DNA of 47,588 nucleotides. Origin: Bacteroidetes bacterium UBA1312 (GTDB lineage Bacteria > Bacteroidota > Bacteroidia > Chitinophagales > Chitinophagaceae). Positions 17,859 to 27,110 of this stretch are shown piece after piece. Where the stretch lies: NCBI GenBank assembly GCA_002307135.1, contig DBTQ01000015.1:144527-192114 (forward strand), in the 5' to 3' direction. The notes under the pieces are model-generated. The model had not been told where the DNA came from and did no database searches. It saw only the letters and a program-made list of their open reading frames with translations. Position 1 is the stretch's first letter, and the number at the start of each line of letters is the position of its first letter. A program made the position numbers and the translations under genes.

Positions 17859-17895
17859 ATACGCCGCTTAATGTTTAAAATATTAAGCGGCGTAT
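17859..17895 (-). terminator. glmS terminator hairpin
   Basis: Perfect 14-bp stem ATACGCCGCTTAAT / ATTAAGCGGCGTAT with a 9-nt loop, 24 bp past the glmS stop. Only a weak T-rich tail on the minus strand. Confidence 0.7.
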
Positions 17896-17918
17896 AAGAT
17901 TGTTAAAACGAATTCGAT

Positions 17919-19757
17919 TTATTCTACGGTTACTGATTTAGCCAGATTTCTTGGTTGATCTACATTGCAACCTCTCATTATCGCAATATGATAAGCCAAT
18001 AATTGAAGCGGAACAATTGTAACCAAAGGAGAAATTATTTCATCGACAATGGGTACTTCGATAACATGGTCTGCCATAGCTCTTATTTGAGTATCTCCTT
18101 TGTTAACGATAGCTATAATTTTCCCTTTACGGGCTTTCACTTCTTGAATATTAGATACAATTTTTTCATACGCACTTATATTAGTCGCTAAGAAAACCAC
18201 AGGCATTTCTTCATCAATCAATGCTATAGGTCCGTGCTTCATTTCTGCCGCTGGGTATCCTTCAGCATGTATATAAGATATTTCTTTGAGCTTTAATGCA
18301 CCTTCCATGGCTACCGGATAATTGTAACCTCGGCCTAAATAAAGAAAGTTATTGGCATCTTTATAGACCGCTGCTATTTTCTTTATTTCATCATCTAATG
18401 CTAATACTTCTTTTATTTTTTCAGGAACGCTTTCCAGTTCGTAAAGAATTTGTCTGAGTTTTGATTGTGGTATAGTACCTTTTGATTGGGCTATTTGCAA
18501 TGCAATTAGTATCAATACAGAAACTTGCGTCGAAAATGCCTTTGTAGAAGCGACCCCTATTTCTGGGCCAGCATGTGTATAGGAACCGGCATTAGTTGCA
18601 CGAGCTATTGATGATCCTATAACATTGCAAATGCCATACACCAAGGCTTTATGTTCTTTTGCTAGCTCAATAGCAGCAAGAGTATCTGCTGTTTCTCCAG
18701 ACTGCGAAATAGCAAGTACTACATCTGACTCATTAATGATTGGGTTACGGTAACGAAATTCGGATGCATATTCTACTTCTACTGGGATACGTGCTAAATC
18801 TTCAATAATATATTCCCCCAACAACCCGCTATGCCAAGATGTTCCGCAAGCCGTAATCAGTATTCTGTTTGCTTTATTAATCCGATTGATATATTCAGTA
18901 ATGCCACCCATTTTTATCCACCCGCCTTCTGCACTCATCCTGCCACGAAAAGAATCAGCTATTACTTTGGGTTGTTCAAAAATCTCTTTGAGCATGAAAT
19001 GTTCAAAATCGCCTTTCTCAATTGCTTCAAGATTCATCTCAAGTGTTTGTATCGCATGAGACTTCACAACGTTTCCCAAGTTTTTTATTGTAAAGCTTCC
19101 ATTTCTCTTAGCTACTACATACTCCTCTTCCTCTAGGTATATTACATTTTTTGTAAATTCAATTATTGGGGAAGCATCTGACGCTACAAAAAATTCCTGT
19201 TCTCCAATACCCAGCACTAAAGGGCTTCCTTTTCTGGCAGCAATAATTTGATTATCATTTCGTTTATCTAAAATAACAATCGCATAAGCACCAACCACCT
19301 CATTAAGCGCAATACGAACAGCATCTTCTAGCTCTACATGCTCTTGTTTTTGTACTTCTTCGATCAAATTAACTAGTACTTCAGTATCGGTTTCAGAGTG
19401 AAAGATATAACCGCGTTGTTGTAATTCCTTTTTGATGGAAGCATAATTCTCAATAATGCCATTGTGTATAATAGCTAGATTACCAGAATTAGATAAATGA
19501 GGGTGTGCATTGATGTCATTTGGAACGCCATGAGTAGCCCAACGCGTATGACCGATACCGATTGTAGCCGCTAAAGGTTTATCTTTCGCGTACTCTTCTA
19601 AGACTGAAACCTTCCCTTGTTTTTTATAAACGTTTAAAGTCCCATTGAGCAATGCTACTCCTGCACTATCATAGCCTCTATATTCAAGTCTTTTAAGTCC
19701 TTTGATAAGGATCGGATAAGCTTCTTTATTGCCAATATATGCTACTATTCCACACAT
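17919..19757 (-). CDS. glmS: Glutamine--fructose-6-phosphate aminotransferase (isomerizing)
   Basis: Makes glucosamine-6-phosphate from fructose-6-phosphate and glutamine, first step towards UDP-GlcNAc for peptidoglycan and glycans. 612 residues, normal length. N-terminal Ntn glutaminase domain with nucleophile Cys2 (MCGIVAYIGN) and RGYDSAG; two SIS sugar-binding domains with CGTSWHSG and SQSGETADTLAA; conserved C-terminus DQPRNLAKSVTVE. It starts 12 bp after the DUF4270 gene, so the two are probably co-transcribed from the promoter at 21,205-21,236. No glmS ribozyme is expected or seen in this short gap. Confidence 0.98.
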   Translation of the reverse strand: MCGIVAYIGNKEAYPILIKGLKRLEYRGYDSAGVALLNGTLNVYKKQGKVSVLEEYAKDKPLAATIGIGHTRWATHGVPNDINAHPHLSNSGNLAIIHNGIIENYASIKKELQQRGYIFHSETDTEVLVNLIEEVQKQEHVELEDAVRIALNEVVGAYAIVILDKRNDNQIIAARKGSPLVLGIGEQEFFVASDASPIIEFTKNVIYLEEEEYVVAKRNGSFTIKNLGNVVKSHAIQTLEMNLEAIEKGDFEHFMLKEIFEQPKVIADSFRGRMSAEGGWIKMGGITEYINRINKANRILITACGTSWHSGLLGEYIIEDLARIPVEVEYASEFRYRNPIINESDVVLAISQSGETADTLAAIELAKEHKALVYGICNVIGSSIARATNAGSYTHAGPEIGVASTKAFSTQVSVLILIALQIAQSKGTIPQSKLRQILYELESVPEKIKEVLALDDEIKKIAAVYKDANNFLYLGRGYNYPVAMEGALKLKEISYIHAEGYPAAEMKHGPIALIDEEMPVVFLATNISAYEKIVSNIQEVKARKGKIIAIVNKGDTQIRAMADHVIEVPIVDEIISPLVTIVPLQLLAYHIAIMRGCNVDQPRNLAKSVTVE

Positions 19758-19769
19758 AGATTTTGCAGT

Positions 19770-21173
19770 TTAAAGTTTAGTATAAACAATATTGAATTTA
19801 ATGGAGGATTGCGGCTGGCTATAATTGCTTCCAGCAGCAACAAATCTATATGCTCCGGCAAAGGTTTGTGTACCATTTATACGCACTCTAAGCTCTTTTC
19901 TTCGCTCAGTAATAGCTCTTTCCAATTCTCTTGGAATATTAAGCACATATTGATTAAAAATTAAACCGCCGATATTTGCAGTTCTCACATTACCATCTAT
20001 ATAAGCCAAAGCTGTTACACTTGAAGTAGGATACCTATCGGCAATGGTATATGATTCGCCATTAGTGTCCACACCTGACGGATAAATTCTACTTGAAGCA
20101 GAGAATACACCGTCTAATGGAGCAGATACTTGCGTAATAATCAATTCTGCCTTATTTACAATACAACGAGGCAAATTCTTCACATTTGGTATGTGTATGT
20201 CCGCAGCAGCACCAGGTTGGTTTTGTATCATTATCACATTATCACTTACAGCTTTCGATGCAAAATAAGTTGCAGCAGTACTACCTGTGTAATCACGAGT
20301 TACTTTATTATAAAATGCCGTATTGGGAGGATCGAATGGATAATTGACTGTAAGAGTGTCAACGACTGCTGCTCCTATTGTATGATAATACATTAAAATA
20401 CCCGCAGTACTGAATATATCCCCACCAGTAAGCCTAAAATAAGGTATTGTATTGCCGGTGTTGTTGCAAGTGACATAGATTCCCTTAAACCAAGAAACAA
20501 AAGTTGGATAGTCCTTATAATTATCACCTCCTGAGTTATTAATGAGATTATCACGTACTGCATCTGATAATCTAATACGAATATGAGGAGCCCTTTTAAC
20601 ACCCAAAACGGTTGTCGAATCGTATTTACTACGTACTAAATTGCCTAAAGAAACTGTAACAGCACCAATAGGAGTGGGGTCAATAGTCCTATCTGGAGAA
20701 TTAGTATAATAAACACTATCTTTTGAAAAGTCACCGGTAATCTGATAAGCAGTATATGTTTGAGTACCCGCAGTAATGCTCGTATCACCCCAAGAGAATC
20801 CGCTATAAGGCAAAACCAATACCGCAGAATCAATTTGATATTTTGTCTTGTCAAATGTATAAGAGGCCTGAGGCTGTCTCACTTGAAAGTAAAAACTTTC
20901 TAGAGTTTTACCAAAAAAGGGGTCTCCTGTAATTGCTCCCGCCCCCATATATACATCCAATCCTGACACATACACACTTGTGGTTAGGGAGTCATCAAAG
21001 ATACTCTTGGTATTAACAGTAAGTGTATCTGTTCCAAATACGTGGATATTGTCCACAATTGGCACAATATCTGCTCTGATTACAGTATTTTCTTTACACG
21101 CAGTCATTGCGCATGTGGCAGACAAAGCAGTAACTGCTGCCAATATTCTTAAGGAGATGCTATTTTTCAACAA
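19770..21173 (-). CDS. DUF4270 family lipoprotein
   Basis: 467 residues with a lipoprotein-type signal (cleavage likely at TAC, Cys26) followed by a beta-rich body with many Tyr/Ser/Thr residues. The match to DUF4270 rests on the N-terminal pattern, size and above all the conserved neighbourhood: in many Bacteroidota this family sits between glmS and a starch-synthase-like gene next to panC, exactly as here. Start is TTG (21173); the frame is closed just upstream by a stop, and the next ATG would remove the signal. The promoter overlaps the end of the upstream gene. Function unknown; probably surface or periplasmic. Confidence 0.8.
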   Translation of the reverse strand: MLKNSISLRILAAVTALSATCAMTACKENTVIRADIVPIVDNIHVFGTDTLTVNTKSIFDDSLTTSVYVSGLDVYMGAGAITGDPFFGKTLESFYFQVRQPQASYTFDKTKYQIDSAVLVLPYSGFSWGDTSITAGTQTYTAYQITGDFSKDSVYYTNSPDRTIDPTPIGAVTVSLGNLVRSKYDSTTVLGVKRAPHIRIRLSDAVRDNLINNSGGDNYKDYPTFVSWFKGIYVTCNNTGNTIPYFRLTGGDIFSTAGILMYYHTIGAAVVDTLTVNYPFDPPNTAFYNKVTRDYTGSTAATYFASKAVSDNVIMIQNQPGAAADIHIPNVKNLPRCIVNKAELIITQVSAPLDGVFSASSRIYPSGVDTNGESYTIADRYPTSSVTALAYIDGNVRTANIGGLIFNQYVLNIPRELERAITERRKELRVRINGTQTFAGAYRFVAAGSNYSQPQSSIKFNIVYTKL

Positions 21174-21204
21174 TTAATAAAGTTTGGGGCGAAAATCGCA
21201 AAAA

Positions 21205-21236
21205 CAAATCTAAGACTCTGTTAAGCTTTTGTACAA
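21205..21236 (-). promoter_or_regulatory. Promoter of the DUF4270-glmS unit
   Basis: Minus strand TTG (21236-21234), 21-bp spacer, TAGATTTG (21212-21205), 32 bp before the TTG start. It is embedded in the 3' end of the starch-synthase-like gene. Confidence 0.55.
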
Positions 21237-22037
21237 ATCTAACAATGAAGTTACATCATCTGTCCATGTTTCTTCAAATGGTACCACTTTTTTGACTTTG
21301 CTGGGCTTCACCTCTTCAATTACTTTCTTATCTAATTTAGCGGAACCCATTATGACGATATCCGCATATTTGGCAGCGCCCAATGTAAGCGCCGTATTCG
21401 TTCCGTCTTTGAAAAGTTCCAGATCTTTCTCTTTAATATCAGCACTAATTATTGCTTTTTTAACGAACTGGTCACTCAACTTTTCCTTAAACTGTGTGGC
21501 TTGCGCAGTAAAAATAGATTTAGTATATCCAAAAACAGGCTCCTTTTTGTAGGTTGTTTTAAGGTAAAGCGGAATTAAAGAGGTCATCCAACCATGACAA
21601 TGAATAACATGTGGTGGCCAGCCAAATTTTTTAACCGTTTCTAATGCACTTTTACAGAAAAAAACCATTCGATCTGCGTTATCTTCATAAAAATTTTCAT
21701 GTTCATCATTAAAAACAAACTTACGTTTGAAGTAGTCGTCATTATCCATAAAATACACTTGAAGGCGTGCATTTGGCAATGATGCCACTTTGATAATAAG
21801 TGGGTAATCGTCCTTGTCTATAATAATATTGATACCTGAGAGTCGTACAACCTCGTGTAGCTTATGCCTACGCTCGTTGATGACGCCAAAACGTGGCATG
21901 ATTATTCTAACCTCAATACCTGATTCAAATGCCTTTACCGCCAACTGATTTAGGATGTTTGCGAAATCGGTAAACTCTAGGTAAGGAGAAAGCTCATTTG
22001 CAACGATTAAAACTCTTTTTTTGGTATCTACAGACAT
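21210..22037 (-). CDS. Starch/glycogen synthase catalytic-domain-like protein (N-terminal half only)
   Basis: 275 residues resembling the N-terminal GT5 domain of glycogen synthases (KRVLIVANELSPYLEFTDFA, then HVIHCHGWMTSLIPLYLKT), but the C-terminal GT-B domain with the catalytic and nucleotide-binding residues is absent and the ADP-glucose loop motif KxGGL is not present near the N-terminus. It ends naturally rather than being cut: the same short form is typical at this locus beside panC and DUF4270 in the phylum. Hence probably not a working glycogen synthase, perhaps regulatory. Divergent from panC. Confidence 0.8.
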   Translation of the reverse strand: MSVDTKKRVLIVANELSPYLEFTDFANILNQLAVKAFESGIEVRIIMPRFGVINERRHKLHEVVRLSGINIIIDKDDYPLIIKVASLPNARLQVYFMDNDDYFKRKFVFNDEHENFYEDNADRMVFFCKSALETVKKFGWPPHVIHCHGWMTSLIPLYLKTTYKKEPVFGYTKSIFTAQATQFKEKLSDQFVKKAIISADIKEKDLELFKDGTNTALTLGAAKYADIVIMGSAKLDKKVIEEVKPSKVKKVVPFEETWTDDVTSLLDLYKSLTES

Positions 22038-22093
22038 GTAATCGATTTGAATTAAAAAAAATGACTTTTGGAAAAGTCTAGTGTTTTAGGCTG

Positions 22094-22101
22094 CAAAATT
22101 A
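22094..22101 (-). promoter_or_regulatory. -7 element before the starch-synthase-like gene
   Basis: Minus-strand TAATTTTG matches TAnnTTTG, 56 bp before the ATG at 22037. No -33 TTG at normal spacing. Confidence 0.35.
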
Positions 22102-22159
22102 CGAAAATATTAAATCGAAAATTGTTTTATTTGCATCTTCATTCCTCAAAGATTCTTTT

Positions 22160-23017
22160 ATGATCATTTTTAAAACAAAAAATGAGCTACAGGAATACCT
22201 GCATGTTCAAAGAAGTCAAAACAAAAAAATCGGATTTGTACCGACGATGGGGGCATTACACGATGGTCATATATCGCTGATAATCAATGCTAAAAAAGAT
22301 GAAATGCTAACTGTTTGTAGCATTTTTGTAAACCCGGCACAATTCAACGATAAAGATGATTTTGATAAATATCCAAGTACATTAGGTGCGGATATTGCCT
22401 TATTGGACATGGCAGGTTGTGCCATTTTGTATTTACCTTCTGTAAACGAAATCTATCCAAATGGAGTCGAAAATGCTATTTCTTACGGTTTTGGCAAACT
22501 AGAAACTGTTCTGGAAGGAGCAAAGCGACTAGGTCATTTCAATGGTGTTGGTAAAGTCGTAGGCATATTACTTGAAACAATAATGCCAGATGCATTATAT
22601 ATGGGCAATAAAGATTATCAACAATGTCTTATTGTAAAGGATCTTTGCAGACAAATGAATCTTTCGGAACGTATAAGATTCGTTTTCTGCCCCACTAGTC
22701 GTGAGGCAGATGGACTGGCAATGAGCTCACGTAACCGCAGACTTACAGAGCCTCAACGTGCCATTGCAGGTATTATTTATCAATGTCTGATTTCTATCCA
22801 AAGTAAATACAGTAGTGGAGGAAATTTTGCTATCGTACAAAAAGAATGTCTTGATCTGCTCCGCGCAAAAGGCTTTGAGGTAGATTATATATCACTCTCC
22901 GATGCAAATACGCTGGAAGAATTAGCTCAATATGACCCCAATAAAAAAATGATTGCTCTTATAGCTGCGAAAATAGGAAACGTCAGACTCATTGATAATA
23001 TGATGGTAAATGAATAG
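22160..23017 (+). CDS. panC: Pantothenate synthetase (pantoate--beta-alanine ligase)
   Basis: ATP-dependent ligation of pantoate and beta-alanine, last step of pantothenate synthesis. 285 residues, normal length. ATP-binding PTMGALHDGH at 28-37, VNPAQF near 57-62 and LAMSSRNRRL in the adenylate-binding KMSKS-like loop. ATG start. It precedes coaBC by 71 bp on the same strand, placing two steps of the pantothenate-to-CoA route together. panD, often adjacent in this phylum, is not in this window. Confidence 0.97.
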   Translation: MIIFKTKNELQEYLHVQRSQNKKIGFVPTMGALHDGHISLIINAKKDEMLTVCSIFVNPAQFNDKDDFDKYPSTLGADIALLDMAGCAILYLPSVNEIYPNGVENAISYGFGKLETVLEGAKRLGHFNGVGKVVGILLETIMPDALYMGNKDYQQCLIVKDLCRQMNLSERIRFVFCPTSREADGLAMSSRNRRLTEPQRAIAGIIYQCLISIQSKYSSGGNFAIVQKECLDLLRAKGFEVDYISLSDANTLEELAQYDPNKKMIALIAAKIGNVRLIDNMMVNE

Positions 23018-23088
23018 ATCGCATTTAATATTTTAGTGTCGCTGAACAGTTTGCTGTATTTTTACAAAACACAATCTTCATTTTATTA

Positions 23089-24294
23089 ATGAATCTGACC
23101 GGTAAAAAAATAATACTAGCAGTTACAGGTAGTATTGCTGCTTATAAAACTCCGCAATTGGTGCGATTACTTGTAAAATCCGGAGCAGAAGTGCGTGTTG
23201 TCACTACAGATGCCGCAGAAAAATTTGTCAGCCCATTATCACTAGCTACTGTTGCCAAACATCCTGTGTATAGTAATATTAGCGATGGTGCAATGTGGAA
23301 CAATCATGTAGCACTAGGGCGCTGGGCAGATTTATTATTAATAGCGCCTTGTAGTGCTAATACGCTGGCTAAGCTTGCAAATGGACTTTGTGACAATTTA
23401 GTTTGCGCTGTATATCTATCAGCTATATGTCCTGTTTTTGTAGCACCAGCTATGGATGAAGATATGTGGCATCATCCTTCGACTAAAAAAAACATAACGG
23501 AAATCGTATCTTTTGGGAATCGTATAATACCTGTTGCACATGGTGAGCTGGCTAGCGGCATAGTGGGCGAAGGGCGAATGGCTGAACCAGAAAATATTAT
23601 TGCTCATTTAGAGCATTATTTTTTCTCAGAAAATGATCAACCACTAAAAGGTAAAAAAGTATTAGTAACTGCTGGTCCAACTTATGAACGAATTGACCCA
23701 GTTCGTTTTATTGGCAATTTTTCAACGGGTAAAATGGGTATTGCGATAGCTGAAACCCTTGCAGAAAAAGGAGCAGAGGTGACGCTAATCATAGGACCAA
23801 CACATTTGAGCGTTTCAAACAATCATATAAAAACAATACATGTGGAGAGTGCTCGAGAAATGTATCATGCCTGTATTGATGCTTTCCCAGATACGACTTT
23901 AGCAATACTATCTTCTGCTGTTGCCGACTATCGACCAAAAGAAATGGCATCTGAAAAAATAAAAAAGGCATCTGATACGTTTGACATTTCATTAGTACGT
24001 AATCCCGACATCCTTGAAAGCCTTGGGAAAATGAAAACAGAAAGCCAAACCTTAGTTGGATTTGCCTTGGAGACAAACAATGAATTGGAAAATGCGCAGA
24101 AAAAAATGATAGCCAAAAATACAGATTATATTGTACTCAATTCGCTACGAGACGAAGGTGCCGGGTTTGGAGGAGACACAAATAAAATAACTATACTTGA
24201 TCGGGACGGGACAAATCATTCACTACCCCTGCAAAGTAAAACTGCTGCTGCTGCTGCAATTATTAACCATATTCTGAAAATGCAAAATGCTTAA
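23089..24294 (+). CDS. coaBC: Bifunctional phosphopantothenoylcysteine decarboxylase / phosphopantothenate--cysteine ligase
   Basis: Makes 4'-phosphopantetheine in CoA synthesis. 401 residues. N-terminal flavoprotein CoaC domain with GSIAAYKTPQLVR, the catalytic-His segment (NNHVALGRWADLLLIAP) and CSANTLAKLANG. The usual PxMNxxMW loop reads PAMDEDMW, with Asp in place of the Asn; I recall this variant as common in Bacteroidota. The C-terminal CoaB domain has TAGPTYERIDPVRFIGN and FSTGKMG. It overlaps porD by 8 nt, so translation is coupled. Confidence 0.97.
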   Translation: MNLTGKKIILAVTGSIAAYKTPQLVRLLVKSGAEVRVVTTDAAEKFVSPLSLATVAKHPVYSNISDGAMWNNHVALGRWADLLLIAPCSANTLAKLANGLCDNLVCAVYLSAICPVFVAPAMDEDMWHHPSTKKNITEIVSFGNRIIPVAHGELASGIVGEGRMAEPENIIAHLEHYFFSENDQPLKGKKVLVTAGPTYERIDPVRFIGNFSTGKMGIAIAETLAEKGAEVTLIIGPTHLSVSNNHIKTIHVESAREMYHACIDAFPDTTLAILSSAVADYRPKEMASEKIKKASDTFDISLVRNPDILESLGKMKTESQTLVGFALETNNELENAQKKMIAKNTDYIVLNSLRDEGAGFGGDTNKITILDRDGTNHSLPLQSKTAAAAAIINHILKMQNA

Positions 24295-25219
24295 TAAATT
24301 ATCAACTGCTATCGTATTATTATTGTTGTGTTGTGGTATTACTACCACCGCGCAGGAATTGAATTGTAAAGTGAGTATCCGCCACGATAAGATTCAAAAT
24401 GTAGATCAACAGGTTTTTATCGACATGGAGCGGGCGATTTCAACTTTCATCAATACAAGAAAATGGACTACCGACGAGTTTAGCACTACTGAAAAAATTG
24501 AATGTACGATAATGTTCAACCTTACGGCTAAATTAGATGGTACGCCAGACGGATATTCTGCCATTATGAATATCCAATCAACTCGGCCTGTATATAATAC
24601 GGGATATAATAGTTCAATGGTAAATTTTATTGACCGAGATGTGAATTTTAAATTCAATCAATTTAGCCCTATTACATTTGACGATAATAGAGTGAGTGGC
24701 AATGATGCACTTTCCGATAACCTAAGCGCTGTTTTAGCTTATTATGTTTATACTATTATTGGATTGGACTACGATAGCTATTCAATGAATGGGGGAAATT
24801 TCTATTTCAAAAAGGCACAAAATATTGTCAATAACGCTCCTGAGAATAAAAATGTAGCCGGATGGAAAGCAGTAGAAGGGACTAAAAACAGGTATTGGTT
24901 AATTGATCAAATATTAAGTCCCCGTTTCGCTGAATTTCATAAATATTGGTACACCATGCACCGACTTGGTTTTGACAATTTATACGACAAACCAAATGAT
25001 GCGCGCAAAAATATTTTGGGAGGAATCAGCACACTTCAGAGATTGAACAAAGAAAATCCCAACGCTATCCTAATTCAGTTTTTCTTTAATGCAAAGAGTA
25101 ATGAGTTGATCAATATTGTAAGCGATTTACCTGCCGCCGAACGCCAAAGTTATATTACACAATTATCACAGACAGATGTCTCTAATGCTTCAAAATATCA
25201 AAACCTTTCCAAGCAATAA
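24287..25219 (+). CDS. porD: Type IX secretion system protein PorD (DUF4835)
   Basis: 310 residues with a signal peptide (MLNKLSTAIVLLLLCCGITTTAQ) and the DUF4835 body: ELNCKVSIRHDKIQNVD, FINTRKWTTDEF, VLAYYVYTIIGLDYDSY and WKAVEGTKNRYWLIDQIL. The family is linked to type IX secretion (PorD) and usually follows coaBC, as here. Periplasmic or outer-membrane associated; exact role unknown. It supports a functional T9SS, needed by the three sorting-domain proteins in this window. Overlaps coaBC (8 nt) and the next gene (44 nt). Confidence 0.9.
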   Translation: MLNKLSTAIVLLLLCCGITTTAQELNCKVSIRHDKIQNVDQQVFIDMERAISTFINTRKWTTDEFSTTEKIECTIMFNLTAKLDGTPDGYSAIMNIQSTRPVYNTGYNSSMVNFIDRDVNFKFNQFSPITFDDNRVSGNDALSDNLSAVLAYYVYTIIGLDYDSYSMNGGNFYFKKAQNIVNNAPENKNVAGWKAVEGTKNRYWLIDQILSPRFAEFHKYWYTMHRLGFDNLYDKPNDARKNILGGISTLQRLNKENPNAILIQFFFNAKSNELINIVSDLPAAERQSYITQLSQTDVSNASKYQNLSKQ

Positions 25220-25565
25220 AATTTGCTGTACACTGTTTCTAATAGCGACGATGTTTCTTGCACTATCTTGTAATAATGTAGTTAAAAAAAATCATCTCCC
25301 AGAAAAACAGATGCAAGAAATACTGCTTGACATACAACTTGCAGAAGCGTATAATGCGCTATTGAAACCAGACTCGAGTGCGACTCCGAATAAACCAATC
25401 AAAAATATAGATTCGCTTGCTGGATATTATAAAATCATTCTGTCTCAACACAAAGTAAGCTATAGCCAATTCAAAGAAAGCATGGATTGGTATCGTCAAA
25501 ATCCAGATAGGTTGGATAGTATCTATACTCATATCCAACCACTTTTAGGCAAGATGAAAATGTAA
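25176..25565 (+). CDS. DUF4296 family lipoprotein
   Basis: 129 residues. N-terminal hydrophobic signal ending in a lipobox-like LALSC near residue 32, then a small helical domain (LPEKQMQEILLDIQLAEAY, SQFKESMDWYRQNPDRLDSIY) typical of DUF4296. ATG at 25176 overlaps porD by 44 nt; a second ATG at 25185 is equally possible and also keeps the signal. Co-transcribed with coaBC-porD. Function unknown. Confidence 0.78.
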   Translation: MSLMLQNIKTFPSNKICCTLFLIATMFLALSCNNVVKKNHLPEKQMQEILLDIQLAEAYNALLKPDSSATPNKPIKNIDSLAGYYKIILSQHKVSYSQFKESMDWYRQNPDRLDSIYTHIQPLLGKMKM

Positions 25566-25578
25566 GCTTAAGGTTGAT

Positions 25579-26454
25579 TTAAACGAGTAAAATCTGCCAA
25601 GCTTGGTCAATGTCGCCTGTATCTAATAATTCTTTTGCATAATGATGCAATGCTTTTAAACGTCGCTCTTTATCTGACGAAAAATCGCTGAGTATTTGTA
25701 CCAAACGGCCATCATTATTAATATTTCCCGTAACAGGAATAGAGGTACAATTACCCAACAAGCCTAAATGATTTCCTGTCAACACAGTGCTATTACGAAC
25801 ATTAGCAGGAAGGGCATCAATACCGATTCCCAGTTTTGTATTTGGCTTAGCTACTTCAAATACAGATGCACCTGAAGCACGACAATAATAATCGCCTCCC
25901 ATACGAGCTACAAGATCAATTTTATGCGGATCAATTTTACCATGTTCATCCAAAATATGGTCATCAATATGCATACAAAGTACTTCACAAATAACCAAAT
26001 TAGCCGCGCCACCCTCTTGCCCAGTTTCTATTATTTGTAACACCTTACATTCAATACTTACCGGAGCTTCTTTTACCCTAAAAGGTTTGACAAAATCCGA
26101 CGCTATTGGTGTAAAACCCGCCTTTTCAAATTCACTTACTCCCTGAGGATATTCACAGCTAGCCAAACTCATTTGCTGCACCATATCATAGTTCACCATA
26201 TTAATAACAACCTCATTATTTGCATACACATTTTCAAGAGTGTGTTTAATTGTATTGTCTCTTACACGACGAGCTGGTGAAAAAATAAGTATTGGCGGCT
26301 TACTACCAAATGCATTGAAGAAACTAAATGGTGACAGATTCGCATGACCTTCATTATCTATTGTACTAGCAAAACATATTGGACGTGGTGCGACAGAGCC
26401 TAATAAATGTGCGTGAAATTCCGCCGTTTTTACTTCACCTGGTATAACTCTCAT
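25579..26454 (-). CDS. Flavin reductase-like / FMN-binding split-barrel protein
   Basis: 291 residues. The split-barrel flavin-binding fold is visible in LLGSVAPRPICFASTIDNEG, NLSPFSFFNAFGSKPPILIF and the NEVVINMV segment. The family contains NAD(P)H:FMN reductases and flavin-containing proteins of uncertain substrate; Bacteroidota carry this roughly 290-residue form widely. Convergent with the DUF4296 gene (13 bp apart) and divergent from the peroxiredoxin gene. The C-terminal 80 residues go beyond the core domain and have no recognised motif. Confidence 0.85.
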   Translation of the reverse strand: MRVIPGEVKTAEFHAHLLGSVAPRPICFASTIDNEGHANLSPFSFFNAFGSKPPILIFSPARRVRDNTIKHTLENVYANNEVVINMVNYDMVQQMSLASCEYPQGVSEFEKAGFTPIASDFVKPFRVKEAPVSIECKVLQIIETGQEGGAANLVICEVLCMHIDDHILDEHGKIDPHKIDLVARMGGDYYCRASGASVFEVAKPNTKLGIGIDALPANVRNSTVLTGNHLGLLGNCTSIPVTGNINNDGRLVQILSDFSSDKERRLKALHHYAKELLDTGDIDQAWQILLV

Positions 26455-26560
26455 TGCTATAGAATGTGTTTTAATTATTTAATAATAACCCGATTGTCAA
26501 GGTCAACCAATTCAATATAAACGGATCATCCACTAAATAGAAGAATAATAAATCGGGATA

Positions 26561-26588
26561 CAAATGTATCGTAAAATTGACATCCAAA
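26561..26588 (-). promoter_or_regulatory. Possible promoter of the flavin reductase gene
   Basis: Minus strand TTTG (26588-26585), 16-bp spacer, TACATTTG (26568-26561). The spacing is short and the leader would be about 100 nt. Confidence 0.35.
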
Positions 26589-26624
26589 CATTCGTATTAT
26601 ATTGCAGTCAAAATATACTTCTTT

Positions 26625-27086
26625 ATGAAACTAGAGCCTGGCTCTTTAGCACCCGATTTTAACGCAACAGAGCAAAATGGTACGTCAATTTCTCTCCATC
26701 AATTCAAGGGGCAAAAAGTAGTATTATATTTTTATCCAAAAGATGATACTCCAGGATGTACCGCACAAGCTTGTAATATTCGTGACAATTTTTCAATGCT
26801 ACAAGCAAAAGGAATAGTAGTGTTAGGCGTAAGTGTGGACGACGAAAAAAAACACAAAAAATTTGAAGCTAAATACAAACTACCATTTACATTAGTGGCA
26901 GATCCAGAAAAGAAGATTGTAACGAGTTATGGTGTATGGGGCGAAAAGAAATTCATGGGGAAAGTTCACATGGGGACTCATCGTGTAAGTTTTCTCATAA
27001 ATGAGCAAGGATTAATCGAACATATCATCGAAAAAGTAGATACTAAAAATCATACTGCTCAAATTCTGGATGCATGGTCATTATAG
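26625..27086 (+). CDS. bcp: Thioredoxin-dependent thiol peroxidase (BCP-type peroxiredoxin)
   Basis: Reduces peroxides using thioredoxin. 153 residues from ATG 26625, the normal BCP length; an earlier TTG at 26577 would add 16 residues not found in the family (it reads through a non-conserved stretch), so I reject it. Peroxidatic Cys45 and resolving Cys50 lie in DDTPGCTAQAC, the same positions as in E. coli BCP. SVDDEKKHKKFEAKYKLPF and the GVWGEKKFMGKVHMG loop are also typical. Cytosolic, monocistronic or leading into the CPBP gene 24 bp downstream. Confidence 0.96.
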   Translation: MKLEPGSLAPDFNATEQNGTSISLHQFKGQKVVLYFYPKDDTPGCTAQACNIRDNFSMLQAKGIVVLGVSVDDEKKHKKFEAKYKLPFTLVADPEKKIVTSYGVWGEKKFMGKVHMGTHRVSFLINEQGLIEHIIEKVDTKNHTAQILDAWSL

Positions 27087-27110
27087 CACCTAAAACTTTC
27101 CACCACTATT

